Below, piece by piece: positions 15,401 to 26,460 of a DNA stretch of 64,000 nt; the stretch's first letter is position 1; every line of letters begins with the position of its first letter. The stretch lies in the NCBI GenBank assembly GCA_021234155.1, contig JAJEKV010000688.1, forward strand, positions 1 to 64,000, given 5' to 3'. Below the pieces are notes generated by a model. That model was not told the DNA's origin and ran no database searches. It worked only from the letters and a program-made list of their open reading frames with translations. This DNA comes from Isoetes taiwanensis. Lineage: Eukaryota > Streptophyta > Lycopodiopsida > Isoetales > Isoetaceae. The translations under genes were made by a program, and so were the position numbers.

Positions 15401-18400
15401 AAGAACACGCCCGTCTTTTTTACATGCAGTCCTAAAACTCAAAAAACGGAGGAACTTTATAATACCAGAGGGTGCGAAGAGGATGAGAGGGCATATAGAC
15501 ATGACTCCGTTTAAGAAGAGAGGCGCGGAGGGGATGCTTCTACCAGCGGCAAGAAGAAGAAGAAAAACACCGAGGTGAGCTCCTTCGAGGTTTTTCTTTT
15601 GTCGAATACCTTAGCGATCCATCCTTTTCTTCTTGCGGCATTCACCCGGGACTCGCGGTGATCAGCGGCGAACTCCATTCTTTCATCGGTGGACCGAGAC
15701 AGAGCTTCTTAAAACAATGGCGAGATTCTTGGTGGTATGTCGAGGTATCGACAAGTGGGAAGGAGAAAGATCTGCTTTTACACCAAAGGGACAAGAAGAG
15801 CTTTCGGGAGACAAGACAAGAAAATCTGTTGTGCTCTCCGTCTGCGCCAGAAGCATTTAACACTACATGTCGAGGACTGCCAGAAGAGTAAGTTCTATCG
15901 CACCAAAAAAATTAGCAGTTTTCAAATTATTCTCACTCTTCCATGAGCAAGGCTAAGGGCACCGAAAAAGGCCGGCGCTTTAAATTGTCGAGAACCTTGG
16001 GTGGAAGGATCACGGAAGGGATGAAGGAGGCTAGGAACCCCAACATCCAGGGAGCTTGGCATGGAGATTTCGAGTCGAGGAAAAAACTGTTCAATACGGG
16101 GAGCTTCACTTACCTTGTGAAGACTCTACAACACTGCCGATGGGGAATGAAGTGGTTCATACACAAAAAGTCCACCAAAAACAAAGATGGGGATGATGAC
16201 ACCACACGGGGAGGAATCGAGATGACCGAAGGAGGCGAAGATATGGTCGACTCCCCAAACCTCGATCCAGATGATCGGATCAGGATTTCCTGAGAGAGGG
16301 ACCTGAGAAAATGGAGCGTCTAGCTTCCAAGATATCGTTGGGAATATCACACAATTTCTTCTTTGGACATTAGGCATTTGAAAGGTTTGCCACCGGGAGA
16401 TCTTAGTCTTGTTCAACCACAGGGGAATTTAATCCGGCACACATCTTTGGAGATTCAACCCGATGGTGCGACATCTGTTACTGGAGATCAATGCTGCGCG
16501 GATGTCATACCTTTTAGCGAATCGGCCGGGTGAGTTGTTGTTTGGAAGTCGAGGAAAATCTGAAGGGAAAAGTCCGGTTACGGGTTGTAGGCGGTCGATT
16601 GATGGCGGCTCAAGTATTGCCGGAGGCGGAGAATGCATAAAGGATCAAGGATAGATATGCCAAGCGAGTGCAGAGAGTTCTTTTCGGCGGAGACGCCAGC
16701 AACCGAACGGCCCAGCATTAGCCTTGCAAGAACACAATAACGCTTGAAGTGCCAGCTACGTAAGGTAAATAACTCTCTGAATCTTTTCCATTCTCTTCGC
16801 GAGTCGAAAGCCTACCATCCAACATTTGCCGATTATCACTGGGGTTTTCTCGACTCGCGAGTCGAAAACTTAACCTGAAAATCAAAAAGGATGTGGAACA
16901 CAGAAAATCAAAGAAATTGTGGGGACTTTTCTCGACGCGAAAATACACCATCTAACATTTGCCGACATCGGGTTTCACTCACAGTCGAGAAAGCGTGGTA
17001 ATGCAAAAAAATGCAGACCCGGGCGAAATCCAGAAACCCGTAGAAGTAAAAAGAAAATTAGACATTCAGGGACTTTCTCACTCACAGAGTTAGAAAACCC
17101 GGGCTACTTATTTACCGCTTATTCCGGTGTTTGTAGATACTTTCATGCTCGACATTGGCACATTTTCTCAATGCTTTTATCCCGACTCAGATCATACACG
17201 CTTAGCAAAAGCTGGAAAGCATTGGGTTGTCCCCTGCCCTAAAGGAAACAGGTTCCCCGGATAAGTGGAAGACCTTGAGAAACTATGCGATATGTTCACT
17301 GAGGGACGTGAAGATGACGAGGGAGGAGGAAGAAGAGGAGAAGAAGAAGAACACCAAGGAAAGGTAGGAGTCTCTCACCAATACACTTCTCATTCTTAGA
17401 CCGAGGCGGGTCCTGGGAGAAATGGACTGACCTATGGGCTCAATGGACAAGAGGCAAGTCAAGGACAAGAATGGAGAATTTCCGCTGTGCCGGACTCAAG
17501 TTGTTTGACAAGCGGTTCATGAAGAGGATACAGGGCCTCACGGGACAAAGAAACGCTTTGACCTACAAGGCAAAATCTTGAGGAACAATCCGCTAAGGAA
17601 GACCGGGGAGTTCTAAATTGCGTGATTAAAATGATTATGCCACGCCCTAAAGCGGCGGCGTAAGGCGTTAGAAGAAGGCATCACGGAGTTCGCGAACGTT
17701 GCATCTAATGAATACCATGATTTTGATTATTACAAGGAAAAGGCTGCCCTTGATGAGGAAGACATGAAGGAATTGAACCGCCTATGTCAACCCTACATCA
17801 ACACCAAGCTTTGAAAAATAACGTTAAAACCCTTCCTTTCCCCGAACGCGTTATGGCAATTCTGAAAAGGAAGCTTGGATTCGGGTGGTCCCATTTAAGG
17901 CGACGATAGCTCCCCCATTTCTGGTTACTTTGGGACACAAGGGATTTGGTGGTCCGAACGCACCGGACCCGCGGGCACTATTTGCCATCAATATGATCAA
18001 GACCCCACCCTTTTTATGACAAAGCTGACATAGAGCAAAGTGGTACAAGACGAAACCGGACATGACCGACCGATGCTTTCGGTTTCCTTGTCTTTTGCAT
18101 GCCGGGCAATCAAACAATCAAATCTCCCAATGGGCAACTGATATTAACTTCACCAACAAGATCATGCACTCCATATACGAACTTGATCATGAGTGCGTAA
18201 GACTTGCTTGCCGAAGGCACCAAGCTTTGCCAACATAGTTTTGGTTTTGATTTCAAGATCGTGCGGTCGAATTGGATAAGTGTGGTGGTCTAGCGAGCAT
18301 CATTATCTCGACAAGTTCATGATCTCTCAAGAGCGATGGAACCCCGGAAGGGGCAGGTTTATGGAGGATGTTCCATCGATGGACAAGGTCGCAAAAAGAT

Positions 18401-18790
18401 GGTGCGACGGCCCCATACATAGAATTCCTATCCGCCAAGAGTTATCAAGTACTTCATAACCACTTGGTCGAGGAAGATCAAATTGTATAGTGGTACATGA
18501 ATGGCTCCGTTTCTCTCGGGGGCTATGTTGTATGGAATGAAACCTATATCCGGTGGTTGGAAATAAGGACATGGTTGAAACCATTCGGGCCATACTGGAT
18601 CTGCTTCATGAGCATTTCAAGGGGAGGAAGACAAATGGAAGCGAAAGACGACGAGGACGAGGGAGACAAACGACGAGACGAGGATGTCGGTTTGGACCGA
18701 ATCGCCAAAAACATTATTGAAAAACCCGAGATTGAGGTGAGTTTACTTTGCTCTATCGGTATTTCTCGACTACAGTCGAAGTGAAAACTG
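15400..18790 (+). other. Degenerate coding-like region upstream of NIF relic, unrecognised
   Basis: Open pieces on the plus strand read like protein but change frame. Examples are 15943-16293 (Lys/Asp/Gly-rich, with GAWHGDFESRKKLF), 17700-17814 (HDFDYYKEKAALDEEDMKE) and 18360-18440. They are separated by segments carrying TCGACT...AGTCGA palindromes that may be introns. Together with the FCP1/NIF domain at 18.8-19.7 kb they could be exons of one gene or a gene carried by a transposon. I cannot name a family. Confidence 0.3.
16850..16865. repeat. Perfect 16-bp palindrome TCGACTCGCGAGTCGA
   Basis: Flanked by TTTTC and AAAAC, giving a partly extended hairpin. Half-sites lie nearby (TCGCGAGTCGAAAG near 16800, TCTCGACGCGAAAA near 16925, CAGTCGAGAAAG near 16980). 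A weaker copy, TTCTCGACTACAGTCGAA, is at 18764-18780. Confidence 0.8.
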
Positions 18791-18829
18791 ATTTCCTTTC
18801 AATACCTTTTTTTTTTCATTCTCAGCGAA

Positions 18830-19700
18830 ATGCGAAAACTTCGTTCCTTCGACAGATGTCATCATTTCAGTGGAATTCCAGCCAACGACTCAGGGATCAT
18901 TGTCATTTGGCGCGCCGTTCACGCCGCGAGGAGAATGAGAATGAAAATCCGAGCAAAGAGACGCCACGGCCGAAAAGAACCTGAAAAAGATAATGATCCC
19001 GATTTGGATCCCGATGAACAGGAAATATGGTCGAGCCAAACTCCAATCGGGATCGGTGGTCCCACCAAGCTTGTAATATTTGACGCCAATGGAGTATTAG
19101 CTGCAGATACCACGACAAAGACGCCCCCGAGATTAACACCGCAGATCCCAATGAAACAGAGCATAAAATAGTGTATCGAGGCCTAGAGCTAAGGAAATTA
19201 TTGACCGGTGCCCGCACGGGGATTCTGGTGGGCATATGGTCTTGTATGGCAAAGAAAAATATTGTCAATGTTCTTGGTGTTCTCGGCATTTCAGTTTTGA
19301 AGTTCAAGTTCGTTTGGGGAAACGAAAGGGTCGAGCATGTGAAGGACCTCGATCCAGCCATCACAAAGGGAAGCCTATAATGGTGAAAAGGTCGGGCGGG
19401 GTTTATGAGCAATTCCAGGACTATGGCAAACACAACACGCTGATCATAGACGACTCCGCCTACAAGTGCTATCATAACGCGCAAAATACAATCATTGCTA
19501 AGCCATATCGACCTGAAGAATATGAGACGGATAGGTGGTTGTCCTTCGGACTCTGTCCTGTCTTGGCGGAATCCCTCTTGCCATTCTTGTCGCCCGATGT
19601 GCTTACGAAACTATCCGAGCCTCACTCGAACCCGATCCAGAGAACGAAGTCGATCATGAAAGCTATGGACGACAAATACTTTGGTGAACAAGAAGAGTGA
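18830..19700 (+). pseudogene. FCP1/NIF-domain HAD phosphatase-like gene, two frameshifts
   Basis: Three frames read successively as one CTD-phosphatase-like (NLI-interacting factor) domain. Frame one gives KLVIFDANGVLAAD (19066-19107), the HAD motif I with D-x-N-G. Frame two gives VYRGLELRKLL then GIWSCMAKKNIVNVL (19172-19280), the motif II region. Frame three gives IMVKRSGGVYEQF then NTLIIDDSAYKCY (19378-19475), the motif III Asp-Asp. Such proteins dephosphorylate phosphoserine, typically of RNA polymerase II CTD. The second Asp of DxDG, the general acid/base, is Asn here, a change seen in some plant NIF proteins. The frameshifts are single-base events near 19110-19130 and 19370. They could be real decay or sequence error. 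The upstream part (18830-19030) is an Arg/Glu/Asp-rich linker. Confidence 0.7.
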
Positions 19701-19729
19701 CCCTTGCTTTCAGATAGTCAAATTGTGTG

Positions 19730-20110
19730 AATATTGTAATCGAACGTGAACACATGTATTGACCATTTTGTAATGAATATACTTGTATATTGAGTTTTCG
19801 ATGCCTTTCTCGACTCACGAGTCGAGAAAGGCATGCTTGTCCTGTTGATGAAACCATTTGTATGTTTGATTGTGTCACTGGATGCAGCCACAATCTATTA
19901 TGATAATGCTTGTACATTGGGTTTCCTGGGCCTTTCTCGACTCGCGAAGTCGAGAAAGGCATGTCAAGGTTCGTTGACGAAAGCATTTTGTATGCTTCCG
20001 TGTGTGATTGGATGCAACCATATTCTAATGAGAATGGTTGTACTTTGACTTTTCACGGGCCTTTCTCGACTCGCTGAAGTCGAAGAAAGACACTACTTCC
20101 CACGCCATTG
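19730..20110 (+). repeat. Three tandem units of about 128 bp, each with a TCGACT hairpin
   Basis: Hairpins sit at 19801-19834 (16-bp perfect arms), 19930-19960 (13-bp perfect arms, five-base loop) and 20059-20089 (imperfect), spaced 127-129 bp. Between them the repeats share GT(G)TGATTGGATGCA-CCA, TTGTA and a T-rich box. They directly follow the stop of the NIF-like frame, as if in its 3' UTR. Confidence 0.85.
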
Positions 20111-20830
20111 GATGCGGTTGGTATGGAATGAATGTTCTCCGTTGTAATTTGATTTCCAACGTTCTTTTTCTTCGCTTTGACTAATGACACCGTAATTGTT
20201 AATCATACTCTCTCCTTGCTCCGGTGTGGTTCGTGCACAGATCAGAGACACCGGCACGATCCCGATTCGAGGGCATCACGGACCGCTCCAGGCGGCACGA
20301 TCCCGCTCAAAGCGGAAGAAATACCGTTCTGGCACGAGATCCCGTCACGCTACACTCTTTGCCCCAGCTTTGGGACAAGGTTGCCGCGACCGTGAGAGGT
20401 TTTCGCTACACACCGGGGATAAAGAATGGCCGAAGAACAAAGAGACAATCCGTAAAGCTCAAAGCATCTTGCAAGCATTGCATAACATCCACGCGGAGGG
20501 TGGGGAAGGAGCATATTCGATGAAAGGTCAAGGGAGGCGAAAGTGGAGAAGTCGGGTGGACAGTATGGCTGGTAGGCTCCAGAGGCACCTCCACGCGAGG
20601 CATTCCACACTCTTTTGGGTTGCCCCAAGGCTTTATGAGACAAGATGAAGAAGCCACAAGTTAATCCCCTAAGGTGGACCACCTACCAAGATGATGTAAT
20701 GTAGTGACAGCAAGACCGCCATGGTCTGGTCCGATGTAAAATACATTGTATCTGTTCAATTTATTAATAAAAATTTTTTTTCAACTAGATCTTGGGTTTC
20801 AAACTTTAATGAATTTCCTTTGTTTTGATT
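20111..20830. other. Intergenic, short GGCACGATCCCG repeat
   Basis: The dodecamer GGCACGATCCCG occurs near 20250 and 20295, with a variant, GGCACGAGATCCCG, near 20332. An open frame (20196-20648) overlaps them but its composition is Arg/Ser-rich and unconvincing. Nothing else recognised. Confidence 0.4.
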
Positions 20831-20842
20831 GCATTGTTTGTG

Positions 20843-22530
20843 CGGGTGTCAATGGCTCCCTAAAAACAAACTTAGCAAACCAATGCTCGCCCCAAGCTAA
20901 CCCCAAAATTCGCTTCAGCGAAACCGGCACCGGATTCGCCCGGGCGAACCCACATCCCCGGCGTGGCGGGAGCATCAAGGCAGGAGGACTGCGTGGCATC
21001 GGCTACCGGTTCTGCTTAACCAATTAAACCAGGTTAGATGTGCGTGTGATGGCGGACACAATAAATGCCTCCCCGCCGGCCCGCGAATCCCCTGGCTGGC
21101 GAGCCCATTAGCACGTGTGGCGATTGAAGACGGTGGCGCACGCATAAATGCGCCGCCGGTTCGCCTAACCGAACCCCTGCCCGGCAGAGCCCATTGGTTG
21201 CATGCGCGTGTACCGCTTGAAGTCTTTTTGCCTTTGCACGATTACTTGTGTTCTTAATCCCCAGGCTTCGTTTTCCTCCGGCTATGCAAGCGGAGATGTT
21301 CTTTGATCCGATTGAAGAGCCCATTTTGTAGCAATTCAACCTGATTACGTGAATTTGGATGAAAAGATGTCAGGATATGATATGGCAATCTCGTCGAATC
21401 GCGTTTTAAAATTGAATTTGCATTTGAATTTGAATCGAATTTTAACTTTTTGGGCGATTCAAGTCCGACAAACCATGTGCAACAAGAATATGAATCTACA
21501 CTTCAAGAAGAAGGAAGTTGGAAGACAAAATAATCTAAAGCTTATGGATGCTTCAAATCGAAGTAATGCAGAAAAGAAAAGATTACATGACACCTCGTAA
21601 TCCCATTTCTTTAGGATGGTCCCTAAAATCGGAGAAATACGACCCAAAACCATGAAGTGGTGCATCTTCCTCTGTTTTGTTTTTTCCATCCCCTTTGTTT
21701 ACGCGAACCAATTTAAGAGCTCAAGATACAAACTCATCTCTTGGTAACCCATGGAAAATTCTTCTTCTAAGATCGAATCGTAATAGAGTACATAAAAAGA
21801 TCCGCCGTCTTCCAATTTAGTTAAACAAGAATGCCTCTGAATTAAAATGAAAATATATCTCTAGACTAAACCGCCATGTCGCATACCGGGGCCCTCGCTT
21901 TTTTATCAAAAGAACCCCATTCTTTTCCCATTTTGACCTCCTCCATTCGCGATAAATTTCGGGCAGATATTAGCCTCCCATGAATTATTGAGCTTAAAAG
22001 CTCGAGATTAAATTTCGTGGGAAGATTGTACATATAAATCCTTCTTCAAGACATGGATGGAAAAACGTGGTGCTCTGGCACCAATTTACGAGGAATCTTG
22101 GAAACATAGCCAAGAGCAACAAGCTTGGAAGAATTAGGGGCCAAAGAATTAGCCGGCCCTGCCTCTGCCGAAGATCGATTCGGATCCATAGCGGATCCAC
22201 CATAGCTGAACACCACAACGCCATTTGACGAAGTCGCTTCAGATCCATAGCGATCCAAAGACGTGCCGTTCGACCGGTTAAGCCTGCCGTAACCGTAGAA
22301 CCCATTTGCCACCCGCCGTACCCCCCGCCCACCTGCCAATCACGCAGCAACAAACAGGGTTCGGGTTCGCCCGAGCGAGCAGTGGGAAAAACCACGCCCG
22401 ACCACCGCTCGCCAGGCTCCCCGCCACGTTTGCCCAAATTTTGGCGGGTTAAGCCAGGTAATTTTCGGGGAGCCCGCCTGGCGAACCCACTTGGTTCAGC
22501 GAACTTCGGTTTGGGGAGCCAATAAAGTGG
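20843..22530. mobile_element. Terminal-inverted-repeat element, 1.69 kb, flanked by 12-bp direct repeats
   Basis: GCATTGTTTGTG occurs at 20831-20842 and 22531-22542, directly outside a segment whose ends are imperfectly inverted (AATGGCTCCCTAAA at the left; TTTGGGGAGCCAAT at the right, with further similarity inward). The size and long flanking duplication suggest a Mutator-like or related non-autonomous element. Internal GC-rich stretches (GCGAACCC motifs, 20.9-21.2 and 22.3-22.5 kb) lie near both ends, while the centre is AT-rich. The long minus-strand open frame 21994-22602 crosses the right boundary and is not a gene. Confidence 0.55.
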
Positions 22531-22542
22531 GCATTGTTTGTG

Positions 22543-24502
22543 TTCTCGATTGAACCACGGGAAAAGCTGCGGCAAAGAAAGCTCGGATTGAGTTTTATTC
22601 AAAATTCGAATTTAGGGTAGTTTTCGAGTGCGGTGCTACTTTTTATGTAAATTAGGGGTAGAAAAAATGGGAATGGAATGAGTCCCACTTTAATTAAATC
22701 GACTTCCATATTTTCCCCAAAACAACGAGAATCACATCATTTTTCTTCATTCGATTTATGAAGATCCTTATAGCCATCTCAATCTATTAGATAATATGCG
22801 TTCTTGACAAGATACTCACGATTTAAGGTTGGGTTCCGAATAGCCCCTTTCATTACCGTCAAAAGCATTCTTAAGATCTCGAAGCTATGGATGCGTGCAA
22901 AGCCATTTATTCGATTGGGTCTTCTTTCAACCTTCACATTCACAACACTTAGTTAATCTATTCCCTAATCGGTGAATGGAGCAAAGGTGCATTTACATTT
23001 ACAAGCATCCAAGACTAGTTTTAGGTGGAAGAAGGTACGGAGCTCGGATTTGGCGACACCCCGCCGGATTTGGCAATGTCCGTGCTTTCCAATGATGAAA
23101 ACAGAGAGTAGGAACACTCGGGTTTAGATTTCGGCTGCCAAATCGCCCAAAAATCCTCTGTTTTTGTTTTACGGACCCGCGAAACGTAATGAGTGAAGGG
23201 GAAATTTTTTTTTTTTTTTTTTTTTTTAGAACCCATCGGCCCGCGGGCCTGATTAGGCACCTCGACCTAGGCTCCAAACGCCGGCTTTTAGGGCCGGCCT
23301 AGGTCGGCCCCAACCATGGGTCGGCGGGTGGAACCGATTGGAAAGGGAAGAAGAGGGAACGGAGGAACTTTCGTGGCAATCCCTAAGCAAACCCGGATGG
23401 CGAGGCAGGCTCCAAGAATAGGGGATTCGTCGAGAACTTAGCATGCCATGAGCTACAAACAATCATGGTGCATAGGGATCGAATCGTGATGGCCCCGTGC
23501 CATAGCTCGGATTTGCATGGCGGAACAAAGTCCATGAGTAGGCGAACAGATTGTAGATCCCGAGCCAATCGAAAGTGGCGGAGTGCCTTTATTTGGATCT
23601 TTGCCGGATGGCGAGATCGCATGGCGGATCGGGCCGGCCTTGGAGCTCCTGCCGGCACCAATGGCCCTGCGAACAAAGGGAATCAAACCGCCCTCCTCGG
23701 CCCACCGTAAAAGCGACCCTCGCACAAAAATCTGAGAAACACAAAGAAGAGAGACAGAGAATCGCCTTCACGCCCATGCGGCTATGAGGGATCTAAAACA
23801 ACAAGAGGGGATGGGCTGCATCGAATCCTCCCCAGCCATCGTGAACCAATCCTAAATAGGGATAGTAGAGCCACCCAGCCATAGAAACCTAACCGATAGG
23901 ATGAATCATGCATGACTTTAACAGGCAAATAATAAGAAAAAAAAAAAACACCGCAGATAATCGAGTCCAAATCACTGAGTCCCGACCAAATGCCCACGAA
24001 ATCTCGCAGTTGATTGCTCCAAATCGCTCCAAAACATGTGAAAGCCATATCGGGCAGCTGAATGCTAGAGTCATGGATAAAAAGATTAGAAAGGAAGATG
24101 GGATCAGGGTAGAGCACGAGAAAAAGGATTGAAAAAGGAAGATTGAAAACAACGAGAATAGAAGGAGAAAGGAAGATGGGATCATGATAGAGTATGAGGA
24201 AAAGGATGGAAAGAGGAAGATTGAAAGCAACGGAAATAGAAGAAGGAGCTGCTGTGAGAAGACGCCGATAACCGAGCCGAAAGAGGAACGGTCCTGATAT
24301 AGGAGCTCGTCCCTTCCCAGAATGTCGATCCGATGGCTCGGATCGATGCTATTATACTAACACTATTGGAGACTTTATTAGTTATGATGGACTCTTAAGC
24401 CACGTGGCATATTTTATTCCAGATCTCTAATTCATATGGTTTGGAAAACCTTAATCATCCATCCTTTCTTTTGACTACTTTGAGAATCGTAGAACTAACT
24501 GA
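22543..24502. other. Gene-free stretch with poly-T run
   Basis: A T-run of about 23 bases (23205-23227) is followed by GC-rich text containing GGGCCGGCCTAGGTCGGCCC. 23.9-24.25 kb holds duplicated GAAAAAGGA(T)TGAAAAAGGAAGATTGAAA motifs. Open frames here are short or compositionally biased. No gene recognised. Confidence 0.4.
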
Positions 24503-25861
24503 AATTTAGAACTAACTATAGTCATATTTCAAAAATCGAAAATTTTACAGAGGGATGTGTTGGGCAGAATGCATCTTAAAGATAAGTCTCCCAAACAGAG
24601 CCTGAAGATTGTGCATAGCATTTTTTTATCAAAAATACTGGATAAGGTATGTATACCCAAAATAATACATAGAGTGATGATAAACTGCCTCGGGGATATT
24701 GGTGAAGCAATCATGAGTGATACTATGTTTGCCTGGAGCTACACAGAAAATATGAGAGACCTATGTTACAAACCTTACTATATTTTTGCTCAAGACAGTA
24801 AGGATATATGTCCTTGTTCTATTCCGCAACTAAGAAAGTTTATTGATCCAAGTATCGGCCACATTAGAACTACAGTCTGTATGATAGTACAAAATAAACA
24901 ACGGAGAATGATGCTTATGCAAGGTCTGAATCATATCCCAGATAAAAGTCTTGTGTGGAAGGATTTCAAAAAAGACATGGATTCTACTATTGACAAGCTG
25001 TTCAAAATGCATAAATATACATATCCACATATTGATGATGATATCAGATCATATTATGTAAAGGAGCATACTATTGACATGGCCAAACAACTGATTAAAG
25101 ACTCCTTTAAAAAGGATAATACCAGAAAATTCCCACTCAATGATGTCGCGGTGATTAACAACATAGATTGGTTCAATAAGTTCATGTATGTCTCTGGAGT
25201 AGACAAAGCTACGAATAACCCTGTTTTCATATGCCCAAGACACGTGAAAGAAATGGCAGATATAAGACTTAAAAGTAATGACCTTAGACAGGTTGAAATG
25301 GAACAGGTGGCGGTTATTTGGAAATGTAAGACAGAGATGATACATATTCTGCAGTATACTGAAAATAGTTGTGAAAAATCACCATATCTAATAGGGGTGT
25401 AGAAAGCCCGTAAAAAGGAATATCGATGGATAACTAATTGTGAACAGTTCTGTAATTTGTTTCCTAATAAAATATACCCTATTTGGATGGTTCAATCCAT
25501 ATATGATGTGGTCCTGAATATACCAGATAAAATCACAGACATTTTTGTTGATGATATCACAAGATGTTATGAATGCGTACCCCTTATGGGCGAATCTAGT
25601 ATATGCCATGTGATTTCTATGATCATTAGTGATACATGGGATGATGATGAACCTTGTATGTACGCTTCCGCTATATAGGATTCCCATAGAAGGCGTGGGA
25701 CGAATGACGCCTCTGTGTCTTTCACCCGGACACTTGCCCATCACAAGTGGTCCGAGTCTGACGGAGGGCCTGCCTATGGTGGTATAGTTGCCATGGAAGA
25801 GGGGATTTCCCGTAGCTGTACGATGGGAACATCGTATAGAGCGGGGGAGCGTCACAATTAG
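24503..25861 (+). pseudogene. Unrecognised 452-codon open frame broken by two TAG codons
   Basis: One reading frame stays open from after TGA (24500-24502) to TAG at 25859-25861, except for TAG at 25400-25402 and 25676-25678. There is no frameshift. The first in-frame ATG is 24569. The predicted protein is rich in Lys, Ile, Met and Asp, soluble, with several Cys and Trp and no obvious signal peptide, membrane span or zinc-finger spacing. Recognisable local strings are SYTENMRDLCYKPYYIFAQD (near codon 80) and DDIRSYYVKEHTIDMAK (near codon 180). The base composition is clearly more A+T-rich than the flanks up to about 25.68 kb; the last 60 codons are GC-richer and may be chance extension. I do not recognise the family. 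Its length, composition and isolation would fit an integrated viral structural-protein gene, but no diagnostic motif supports that. Low confidence in function, good confidence that it was coding. Confidence 0.55.
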
Positions 25862-26460
25862 TTGATCTTAAATCCTCAATTCTCTTGAATCATGCCTTAT
25901 ACCATTGCATGTATTTTTGGGGATGCTGAAAGGCTAGACAGCCTATACCCTCTGGTGCTAAAGCCGGATGCCAAAAGAAATTGATATCTTTGCACCTTGC
26001 ATCAAGTGTGGGTGGTCTGTATTATAGTGTAGCATTCTTCCGAACATCAAGCATTCTCCTCATAATATTAGATTTTCCTGAGCATGGAGTTACCTGAAAA
26101 AACGCAGAATCAGGCAGATCATGTTTTAAGAAAAGGCTTCCAGTTGGGTGAGAGTTTTGCAATCAAAACTTGACTAATTTAAGTGCTAGTGAAGGTTTAT
26201 CCGTGTACAAAGCTCTCCATACCATTTTTGCTACAAGTGCTTGGGCTTATACAAACCAATCTTTGCGCCCAAGCCCTCCATCTTTCTTCGCCTTGATTAA
26301 GTCAGTCCAGGCCACTTTGCGAGAGCTTTGCCATATAAATTTCCTTATAGCCATTTCTATCTGTTTATAGAATGCTTTGTCTCCAACAATTACTGATGAA
26401 AAATATACATGCGTAAACTTCCGATAACAGCATTTGCAATTTCCACCCTACCAGCTAATC
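25862..26460 (-). pseudogene. LINE C-terminal (zf-RVT region) remnant
   Basis: Reverse-complement translation gives KAFYKQIEMAIRKFIWQ then RKVAWTDLIKAKKDGGLG (26.38-26.27 kb). This is the typical plant LINE ORF2 C-terminal pattern (FIW...W..l..pK..GGLG), followed by a stop and further degraded sequence with FWHPALAPEGIGCLAFQHP-like text near 25.95 kb. No catalytic RT block is visible here. Confidence 0.65.

Noticed and set aside
21994-22602. 202-codon minus-strand frame
   Set aside because: It crosses the boundary of the inverted-terminal element, starts from and ends in unrelated sequence, and has no domain.
25679-25861. Last 60 codons as certain part of the 24.5-kb frame
   Set aside because: Composition becomes GC-rich after the second TAG, so continuation of the frame may be chance; kept only as possible extension.
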